A stretch of DNA of 32,837 bases from Nostocoides sp039812405 (GTDB lineage Bacteria; Actinomycetota; Actinomycetes; Actinomycetales; Dermatophilaceae), in contig JBDIAL010000017.1 of NCBI GenBank assembly GCA_039812405.1, positions 1 to 32,837 of the forward strand, read 5' to 3'. Both the position numbers and the translations under genes were made by a program. The notes below the pieces were generated by a model, which was not told where the DNA came from, ran no database searches, and was given only the letters and a program-made list of their open reading frames with translations. Below, one piece after another: positions 23,196 to 32,837 of this stretch (position 1 is its first letter; each line of letters starts with the position of its first letter).

Positions 23196-23283
23196 CGACC
23201 TCACCCGAGAAGTGGTCACTTCACCCGATAACGCTTCTCGGGTGGGGTGACCCTTTGTCGTGGAACCCGATAAAGGGTCAGGC
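23196..23283. repeat. 88-bp double-hairpin repeat, copy 1
   Basis: Hairpin A pairs CACCCGAGAAG (23202-23212) with CTTCTCGGGTG (23234-23244), 11 perfect bp extendable to 14 with one wobble. Hairpin B pairs 23248-23260 with 23268-23280, 13 bp (TGACCCTTTGTCG with CGATAAAGGGTCA, one G-T wobble) around TGGAACC. ACCCGATAA occurs twice in the unit. There are no T runs after the stems. Confidence 0.85.
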
Positions 23284-23320
23284 CGGGCCGGGTCGGCAGC
23301 GGGCTTCTGCGGGGCCTCGC

Positions 23321-23408
23321 CGACCTCACCCGAGAAGTGGTCACTTCACCCGACAACGCTTCTCGGGTGGGGTGACCCTTTGTCGTGGAACCCGATAAAG
23401 GGCCAGGC
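23321..23408. repeat. 88-bp double-hairpin repeat, copy 2
   Basis: This copy lies 125 bp downstream of copy 1 and differs at only two positions (GATAAC to GACAAC in the loop of hairpin A; GGGTCA to GGGCCA at the foot of hairpin B). Both hairpins can form. The 37 bp separating the copies is unrelated GC-rich sequence. Confidence 0.85.
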
Positions 23409-23418
23409 GAGGTAAAGG

Positions 23419-25734
23419 TCAGTCGGGGGTGGAGGTGTCAGCGGGGGTGGGGTCGTCTGGGCCGGCGGGGGCGGGGTCGTCTGGACCGGTGGGGGCGGAG
23501 ATGTCAGCGGCGGGATCGAGGGTGTCGGCAGCGGGGTCGGCGGGGGCGAGGAAGACGGCGGACAGGGCGGCGACGCGCACCGAGACGGAGGCGGGCTGGC
23601 CCTGCCAGGCGCCGGGCGTCGCCTCGAGGACGGTGTCGGCCTGGCTCGGGGTGCCGTACTCGTCGTAGCCGCTCGTGTCGAGGATGACGGTCCAGCGGCC
23701 CTCCCGCGGCACACCGAGCCGCAGCGACTCCTTGGCGGCGCCGCTGAAGTTCGCGGCGACGACGACGGGGGAACTCTCCCCGTGGTCGTCGGTGTCGAAG
23801 CGGACGTAGGAGAACGTGTTGCCGCCGTTGTCGTCGGCATCGAGCCACTCGAAGCCCGACGGGGAGGAGTCCAGCCGCCATAGCGCGGGGTGCGCGGCGT
23901 AGATCCGATTGAGCTCCTTGACGAGGTTGTGGACGCGGTAGTGGGCCGCGTGGTCGAGCAGCCACCAGTCGAGGGAGCGCCCGTCGGCCCACTCGCCGGG
24001 CTGGGCGAACTCCTGGCCCATGAAGAGGAGCTGCTTGCCGGGGTGGCTCCACATGTAGGCGAGGAAGCAGCGCAGCGTCGCGAGCTGGTCGAACCGGTTG
24101 CCCGGGATCTTGCCGAGGAGCGACCCCTTGCCGTGCACCACCTCGTCGTGGGAGACGGGCAGGACGTAGTTCTCGCTGTAGGCGTACATGAGCGAGAAGG
24201 TCAGCAGGTTGTGGTGGTACTGCCGGTTGACCGGGTCCTCCTTGAGGTAGCGGAGGGAGTCGTTCATCCAGCCCATGTTCCACTTGAGCCCGAAGCCGAG
24301 CCCGCCGCTGTCGGTGGCCTTCGTGACGCCCGGCCACGAGGTGGACTCCTCGGCGACCGTGACGATGCCGCCGACCCGCTTGTATGCCGTCGCGTTCGTC
24401 TCCTGGAGCAGGCCGATCGCCTCGAGGTTCTCCCGTCCGCCGTGGACGTTCGGCAGCCACTCGCCGTCCTTGCGGGAGTAGTCGAGGTACAGCATCGAGG
24501 CGACGGCGTCGACGCGCAGCCCGTCGACGTGGAACTCCTCGAGCCAGTAGATGGCGTTGGCGACGAGGAAGTTGCGCACCTGCATCCGGCCGAAGTCGAA
24601 GACGTGGGTGCCCCAGTCCGGCTGGTCGCCGCGCCGGGGGTCCGGGTGCTCGTAGAGCGGCAGCCCGTCGAAGCGGACGAGCGCCCAGGCGTCCCGGGGG
24701 AAGTGGCCGGGCACCCAGTCGAGGATGACGCCGATGCCGTGCTGGTGGAGGACGTCGACGAGGTACTTGAAGTCGTCCGGGGTCCCGAACCGGGCCGTCG
24801 GGGCGTAGTAGCCGGTCACCTGGTAGCCCCACGAGGGGCCGTAGGGGTGCTCCATGACGGGGAGGAACTCGACGTGGGTGAACCCGAGGTCGCTCACGTA
24901 GTTGACGAGGTGCTCGGCCAGCTCGCGGTAGGTCAGGCCCTGCCGCCACGACCCGAGGTGCACCTCGTAGACGCTCACCGGCCCCGCGTCGACGGTCCTC
25001 GTCGGCCGGGCGCGCATCCACTCCCCGTCGCCCCACTCGTGGGCCGAGTGGTCGACGACCGACGCGGTCGCCGGGGGCACCTCGGTGCGGCGGGCCATCG
25101 GGTCGGACTTGGCGCGCAGGTGGTCGTCGGCGCCGCGGATCTCGTACTTGTAGACGGAGCCCTCGGCGACGTCCGGGACGAACAGCTCCCAGACCCCCGA
25201 CACCCCGAGGAGCCGCATGGGATGCGACCGGGAGTCCCAGTCGTTGAAGTCGCCGATGACGTGGACCGCCTTGGCGCGCGGCGCCCAGACGGCGAACGAG
25301 GTGCCCCGGACCGTCCCGAGCGGGCCCGGGTACTCCTGGACGTGAGCGCCGAGGACGGTCCACAGCTGCTCGTGACGGCCCTCCCCGATGAGGTAGATGT
25401 CGATGTCGCCGAGCGTCGGGGCGAACCGGTAGGGATCGTCCTGCTCGTGCTCGATCCCGTCGGCCCAGGTCGCGAGGACGCGGTAGTCCATCGTCCGCTC
25501 GACGTCGGGCCGCAGGATGCTCCACGCCCCCTCCGCCTCGTGGGCCAGGGGCAGGATCTCGCCGTCCTCGAACCGGACGCGCACCGAGTGGGCGAGGGGC
25601 CGGAACACCCGGATGCGCAGCCCGCCGTCCTCGACGTGCTGGCCGAGCAGGTCGTGCGGCTGCTGGTGGCGTCCCTGGGCGAGCGCGGTGATCGCACCGG
25701 CGAGCTCGGCGGGGGGTGTGGACGGCGGTGTCAC
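23419..25734 (-). CDS. glgB: 1,4-alpha-glucan branching enzyme GlgB
   Basis: The 771-residue enzyme introduces alpha-1,6 branches into alpha-1,4-glucan. It has two N-terminal beta-sandwich/CBM48 regions (residues about 30-240, including FAVWAPRAKAVHVIGDFNDW) and a GH13 barrel. The barrel shows ILDWVPGHFPRDAWAL, the nucleophile Asp409 in DGLRVDAVASMLYLDYSR, the acid Glu in VTVAEESTSWPG and the third Asp in LPVSHDEVVHGKGSL. Length through the C-terminal beta domain fits the family (about 730). A Pro/Asp/Ala-rich tail of about 40 residues then follows, partly from a 24-bp tandem duplication at 23449-23496. GTG 25734 overlaps the mak stop by 4 bp (GTGA) and has AGGAGGT 7 nt upstream. It is the last gene of the glgE-treS-mak-glgB operon. 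Confidence 0.96.
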   Translation of the reverse strand: MTPPSTPPAELAGAITALAQGRHQQPHDLLGQHVEDGGLRIRVFRPLAHSVRVRFEDGEILPLAHEAEGAWSILRPDVERTMDYRVLATWADGIEHEQDDPYRFAPTLGDIDIYLIGEGRHEQLWTVLGAHVQEYPGPLGTVRGTSFAVWAPRAKAVHVIGDFNDWDSRSHPMRLLGVSGVWELFVPDVAEGSVYKYEIRGADDHLRAKSDPMARRTEVPPATASVVDHSAHEWGDGEWMRARPTRTVDAGPVSVYEVHLGSWRQGLTYRELAEHLVNYVSDLGFTHVEFLPVMEHPYGPSWGYQVTGYYAPTARFGTPDDFKYLVDVLHQHGIGVILDWVPGHFPRDAWALVRFDGLPLYEHPDPRRGDQPDWGTHVFDFGRMQVRNFLVANAIYWLEEFHVDGLRVDAVASMLYLDYSRKDGEWLPNVHGGRENLEAIGLLQETNATAYKRVGGIVTVAEESTSWPGVTKATDSGGLGFGLKWNMGWMNDSLRYLKEDPVNRQYHHNLLTFSLMYAYSENYVLPVSHDEVVHGKGSLLGKIPGNRFDQLATLRCFLAYMWSHPGKQLLFMGQEFAQPGEWADGRSLDWWLLDHAAHYRVHNLVKELNRIYAAHPALWRLDSSPSGFEWLDADDNGGNTFSYVRFDTDDHGESSPVVVAANFSGAAKESLRLGVPREGRWTVILDTSGYDEYGTPSQADTVLEATPGAWQGQPASVSVRVAALSAVFLAPADPAADTLDPAADISAPTGPDDPAPAGPDDPTPADTSTPD
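23449..23496. repeat. 24-bp tandem duplication in the glgB tail
   Basis: Two adjacent 24-mers, 23449-23472 and 23473-23496, differ at two positions. Translated on the minus strand they give the repeated PDDP/PAGP segment of the GlgB C-terminal tail. Confidence 0.7.
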
Positions 25735-27192
25735 GACGTGACCTCCTGCGGGTGGGGTGGACGGCCGCCGAGAAGACGGCCGACCGCGTCGAGGGGGATG
25801 GACAGCCAGGACGGGCGGTTGCGGGCCTCGTAGACGACCTCGTAGAGGGCCTTGTCGAGCTCGAAGGCGGTGAGCAGCCCACCGAGCCCGCGCGGGTCGG
25901 TGCCCGACTCGGCGGCATACCCGGCGAGGAAGGCCCGCTGGCAGCCGCCGACCCAGGACCGGGCCGACGCGCCCGGGTGGGCCTGCTCGTGCGACCCTCC
26001 GGCGTAGTCGAAGGAGCGGAGCATGCCGGCGACGTCGCGCAGCCACTGGTCCGGGCGGGTGCGCTGGGCCAGCGGCCGCAGCGGCTCGCCCTCGAAGTCG
26101 ACGAGGACCCAGCCGCGCGTAGGCGACCGGAGCACCTGCCCGAGGTGGTAGTCGCCGTGGATCCGTTGCATGGCAGGCCATTCCGTGTCGCCGGCCGCGG
26201 CGTAGACGCGCTCGACCGCGGGGTCGTGGGCCGCGAGGGCGGGGACCTCGGAGACCGCCGTGGCGTGTCGGGACCGCATCTCGGCCACGATACGTCCCCG
26301 GTCGGCGGCTGTCGCGGGGGCCGTCCCGAGCGCGGCGGCGAGGGCTCGGTGCACCTGGGCCGTCGCCGCGCCCAGCTCGCTCGCCTCGGTCGTGAACGGG
26401 TCACCGGCGACGACGGCCCGGAGGGCGACCCGCCAGGCGTCCTCGACCCCGGCGAGGAGCTCCTGGGCGAGGGCGAGGTCGCCGTATGCGACGTCCTCAC
26501 CGGCCGCGTCCGGCGCGCCGGCGGCGTCGGTCGGCCAGCTCCACGAGAGGTGGCCGACCGCCTCGGGGACGCGGTCGCAGCCGGCCTCCCGCAGCGCGCC
26601 CTGGAGCTCGACGTCCGGGTTGCGGCCCGGCTGGACGACCCGGAAGACCTTGGCGATGAGCGGGCGACGGGTGCCGTCCTCGAGGGTGCAGTCGAGGACG
26701 ACCGAGGTGTTCGACTGCTCGCCGGACAGGACCGCGGAGTCGTCGACGGTCGCCCGGTGCGTCCACCCGGGATGCCTGCTCGCGACGACGGAGGGGTCGG
26801 CGACGTCGCTCTCGCGCGAGGAGGCGGCGACGGCCCGGCCCTCGATGCAGGCGAGCAGCTGCGCGGCGAACACCGGGTCGTGGGGTCCGTCGTAGACCCA
26901 CCGCCGCCCGAGGACGGAGTGCTCCATCGTCCCGACGAGCGCCCGCTCGGCCCCTTCGAGCGGGGCGTCGCGGTAGGTGAGCGGGACCTGGTAGAGGACG
27001 GGCGCGGGCCCGGAGTCGTCGGCGACGAGGAGCACCTCGACCCCGACGCGCCCGGCGGGGTCGTCGAACCGGAACGACGCGATCCGGCGCACCCGGGGCG
27101 CCCGCCCCTTCGCGGCATACCACCGCTGCCGGCCCATCCACCCCTCGACGAGGGCCGTCTTCGTCGGGGTGAGCGTCGCGTCGTGGTGGAGC

Positions 27193-27200
<8 letters not shown>
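25731..27200 (-). CDS. mak: Maltokinase
   Basis: The 489-residue kinase phosphorylates maltose to maltose 1-phosphate with ATP, supplying GlgE. The N-terminal cap region begins WMGRQRWYAAKGRAPRVRRI, as in mycobacterial Mak (Pep2). The C-lobe carries the aminoglycoside-phosphotransferase-like catalytic loop IHGDYHLGQVL with Asp350, and the Mg-binding VDFEGEP with Asp368. GTG 27200 overlaps the end of treS by 8 bp and has GGAG about 9 nt upstream. Its stop overlaps the glgB start by 4 bp. The frame is open further upstream inside treS, but homology begins at this GTG. In some actinobacteria Mak is fused to TreS; here they are separate overlapping genes. Confidence 0.94.
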
Positions 27201-30944
<3,744 letters not shown>

Positions 30945-30951
30945 GGGCCCG

Positions 30952-30957
30952 ACGCTA
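30952..30957 (-). promoter_or_regulatory. -10 box for the leaderless glgE operon
   Basis: TAGCGT on the minus strand fits TANNNT and lies 7 nt before GTG 30944. No Shine-Dalgarno is visible, so the four-gene operon probably begins with a leaderless GTG. Confidence 0.5.
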
Positions 30958-31041
30958 CACGCCGGGGCGGCTCCGCAGCAGGTCCGCGACGGGTGTGCCG
31001 AGCGGCCCGCGCGCCGGCCGCGAGCCGCTGGTCTGGGGTGA

Positions 31042-31068
31042 TGCAAGAAGTCGACAGACATTGCAAGA
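31042..31068. promoter_or_regulatory. Direct repeat TGCAAGA, 20-bp period, between glgE and glgP
   Basis: TGCAAGA occurs at 31042-31048 and 31062-31068, exactly two helical turns apart. On the minus strand it reads TCTTGCA twice. This recalls the CTTGCA-type direct repeats reported for the LacI-family maltose regulator of Streptomyces (MalR/Reg1). It is a candidate shared regulatory site of the divergent glgE operon and glgP. No regulator gene is in the window. Confidence 0.4.
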
Positions 31069-31097
31069 CCACGGCATGGCGGGGGTGCTCCAACCCC

Positions 31098-31103
31098 TAC
31101 GAT
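31098..31103 (+). promoter_or_regulatory. -10 box for leaderless glgP
   Basis: TACGAT fits TANNNT and lies 8 nt before GTG 31112. No Shine-Dalgarno precedes the GTG. Confidence 0.45.
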
Positions 31104-31111
31104 GTCGGCTT

Positions 31112-32837
31112 GTGAAGGCTATCCGTCGCTTCAGCGTGCGCACCGTCCTGCCCGAGCCCCTCGCCCCGCTCGACGAGCTGGCGAGCAACCTGCGGTGGTC
31201 GTGGCACCACCCGACCCGCGAGCTGTTCCGGGGCATGAGCCCCGAGAAGTGGGAGCAGGCCAAGCACGACCCGGTGCGGTTCCTGTCCCGGTTCACGCCG
31301 GGCGAGCTCGCCACCCTGGCGGCCGACGACGACCTCGTCGGCCGCGTCCAGGCCGCCCGGGCCGACCTCGACCACTACCTCACCGCGCCGCGGTGGTACC
31401 AGACCTTCCTCGCCGAGAACCCGGGCGGCGGGCCCGCCGCGATCGGCTACTTCAGCGCCGAGTTCGGGATCGCCGAGGCGCTGCCGCAGTACTCCGGCGG
31501 TCTCGGCATCCTCGCCGGCGACCACCTGAAGTCGGCGTCCGACCTCGGGGTGCCGATCGTCGGCGTCGGCCTCTTCTACAAGACCGGCTACTTCAAGCAG
31601 TCGCTCAACCGGGACGGCTGGCAGCAGGATGACTACCCCGTCCTCGATCCCAACGGGCTCCCGCTCGCCCTGCTCACCGAGGAGGACGGCACGCCGACGC
31701 GGATCACCCTCGACCTGCCCGGGGGCCGGGTCCTCCACGCCATCGTGTGGCGCGCCCAGGTGGGCCGGGTCCCCCTCCTCCTCCTCGACTCCGACGTCCA
31801 GGAGAACGACGAGGCGGCCCGCAACATCACCAACCGGCTCTACGGCGGGGGCGGCGAGCAGCGGCTCCAGCAGGAGATGCTGCTCGGCATGGGCGGCGTC
31901 CGGGCGCTGCGCGCCTGGTCGCGCCTCACGGGCGCCCCGACGCCCGACGTCTACCACTGCAACGAGGGCCACGCCGGGTTCCTCGGGGTCGAGCGGATCC
32001 ACGAGCTCACCGTGACCGCGGGGATGGGGTTCGAGGAGGCCCTCGAGGCGGTCCGGACGGGCACGGTCTTCACGACGCATACCCCCGTCCCCGCCGGCAT
32101 CGACCGGTTCGACGCCGGCCTCGTCGAGCTCCACTTCGGCGGCGACCAGGCGCTCTCCGGCGTGCCCGTGGACCGGCTCCTCGCCCTCGGCGCGGAGACC
32201 TTCGCGGGGGGCAGCCCGGGCATCTTCAACATGGCCGTCATGGGACTGCGCCTCGCCCAGCGCTCCAACGGCGTGTCCCAGCTCCACGGCGTCGTGAGCC
32301 GGGAGATGTTCGACGGGCTGTGGCCGGGCTTCGACGACACCGAGGTGCCGATCACGAGCATCACCAACGGCGTCCACGCCCCGACGTGGGTCGACCACCG
32401 TGTCTTCGCGCTCGCGGCGGAGTACATCGGGACGGCCCAGGTCGAGCGCGACGACGCGTGGCACCTCGTGGCCACGGTGCCGCGGGAGGCCATCTGGGCC
32501 ACCAAGCGCGCGCTGCGCGAGGGGCTGGTCACCGAGGCCCGGCGCCGGCTGCGGTCCTCCTGGAAGAAGCGCGGCGCCTCGCCGGCCGAGCTCGGCTGGG
32601 TCGACGACGTCCTCGACCCCGACATCTGCACGATCGGCTTCGCCCGGCGGGTGCCGACCTACAAGCGCCTCACCCTCATGCTGCGCGACCCCGAGCGGCT
32701 CAAGAGGCTGCTCCTCGACCCCGAGCGCCCGGTCCAGCTCGTCATCGCCGGCAAGTCCCACCCGGCCGACGAGACGGGCAAGAAGCTCATCCAGCAGATG
32801 GTCCGGTTCGCCGACCAGGAGGGCGTGCGCCACCGCA
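31112..32837 (+). CDS. glgP: Alpha-glucan (glycogen) phosphorylase, 3' end outside window
   Basis: The first 575 residues of a GT35 phosphorylase are present; actinobacterial members run to about 850, so roughly a third is missing. It opens with the N-terminal domain typical of this bacterial branch (PLDELASNLRWSWHHPTRELF). IGYFSAEFGIAEALPQYSGGLGILAGDHLKSASDLGVP, VYHCNEGHAGFLGVERI, FTTHTPVPAGIDRF and ITNGVHAPTWVDH are the conserved active-site blocks. GFARRVPTYKRLTLML begins the second Rossmann half; the pyridoxal-phosphate Lys would lie beyond the window. The enzyme releases glucose 1-phosphate from alpha-1,4-glucan. GTG 31112 is placed by homology and by TACGAT 8 nt upstream. It diverges from glgE across 167 bp. 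Confidence 0.95.
   Translation, partial: MKAIRRFSVRTVLPEPLAPLDELASNLRWSWHHPTRELFRGMSPEKWEQAKHDPVRFLSRFTPGELATLAADDDLVGRVQAARADLDHYLTAPRWYQTFLAENPGGGPAAIGYFSAEFGIAEALPQYSGGLGILAGDHLKSASDLGVPIVGVGLFYKTGYFKQSLNRDGWQQDDYPVLDPNGLPLALLTEEDGTPTRITLDLPGGRVLHAIVWRAQVGRVPLLLLDSDVQENDEAARNITNRLYGGGGEQRLQQEMLLGMGGVRALRAWSRLTGAPTPDVYHCNEGHAGFLGVERIHELTVTAGMGFEEALEAVRTGTVFTTHTPVPAGIDRFDAGLVELHFGGDQALSGVPVDRLLALGAETFAGGSPGIFNMAVMGLRLAQRSNGVSQLHGVVSREMFDGLWPGFDDTEVPITSITNGVHAPTWVDHRVFALAAEYIGTAQVERDDAWHLVATVPREAIWATKRALREGLVTEARRRLRSSWKKRGASPAELGWVDDVLDPDICTIGFARRVPTYKRLTLMLRDPERLKRLLLDPERPVQLVIAGKSHPADETGKKLIQQMVRFADQEGVRHR

Larger units (their letters stand above)
23058..23418. other. Intergenic stretch between glgB and pgm
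   Basis: There is no gene in these 361 bp. They hold a 20-bp tandem repeat next to pgm and two 88-bp double-hairpin repeats next to glgB, each described separately. Any pgm promoter should lie here; AAGGAT at 23064-23069 (minus strand), 6 nt before the pgm ATG, is either a -10-like box or the Shine-Dalgarno. Confidence 0.75.

Noticed and set aside
23066..23219. Longer pgm protein starting at 23219
   Set aside because: The extra residues come from the 20-bp tandem repeats and hairpin DNA, and family homology begins after ATG 23057.
23202..23280. Rho-independent terminators of glgB
   Set aside because: The stems are strong but are not followed by T runs on either strand, and the wobble favours plus-strand RNA, opposite to glgB.

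Overview
The window is very GC-rich (above 70% by eye), gene-dense and entirely chromosomal in character. NucS, MeaB, crotonyl-CoA carboxylase/reductase, a complete GlgE-TreS-Mak-GlgB operon, GTG starts, and many starts with a TANNNT-like -10 box only 6-8 nt upstream and no Shine-Dalgarno sequence all point to an actinobacterium. A Micrococcales member, perhaps of the Intrasporangiaceae, is my best guess; the family is inference. I saw no tRNA, rRNA, CRISPR array, phage or transposase gene.

Region 1 (1-14.0 kb) is dominated by the upper ethylmalonyl-CoA pathway, interleaved with unrelated genes. It holds the C-terminus of a B12-dependent ethylmalonyl-CoA mutase, a double-domain 3-hydroxybutyryl-CoA dehydrogenase, crotonyl-CoA carboxylase/reductase, an ethylmalonyl/methylmalonyl-CoA epimerase, an acetyl-CoA acetyltransferase and the mutase chaperone MeaB. 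Together they would take acetyl-CoA through acetoacetyl-, 3-hydroxybutyryl- and crotonyl-CoA to ethylmalonyl-CoA and methylsuccinyl-CoA, for acetate or C2 assimilation or extender-unit supply. Interspersed are the mismatch endonuclease NucS, a DHA2-type MFS exporter with its MarR regulator, a class A beta-lactamase-like lipoprotein, a small zinc-site protein, an AI-2E family permease and an exported GH15-like enzyme. A 64-bp tandem repeat of nested hairpins lies between ccrA and the permease gene.

Region 2 (14.0-21.4 kb) carries small conserved genes: a thiamine-binding-like protein, a GNAT acetyltransferase, a second MarR regulator, a membrane protein/lipoprotein pair of unknown function, and a cysteine-free thioredoxin-TPR protein. 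These are followed by a tight run of two esterase-fold proteins and an ATP-grasp enzyme, the least explained set in the window.

Region 3 (21.4-32.8 kb) is alpha-glucan metabolism. Phosphoglucomutase and the overlapping glgE-treS-mak-glgB operon are on the minus strand, and glycogen phosphorylase (cut by the window end) diverges on the plus strand. TreS and Mak convert trehalose to maltose 1-phosphate, GlgE polymerises it, GlgB branches the glucan, GlgP degrades it to glucose 1-phosphate, and Pgm links that to glucose 6-phosphate. A 361-bp gap between glgB and pgm contains a two-copy 88-bp double-hairpin repeat and a 20-bp tandem repeat.
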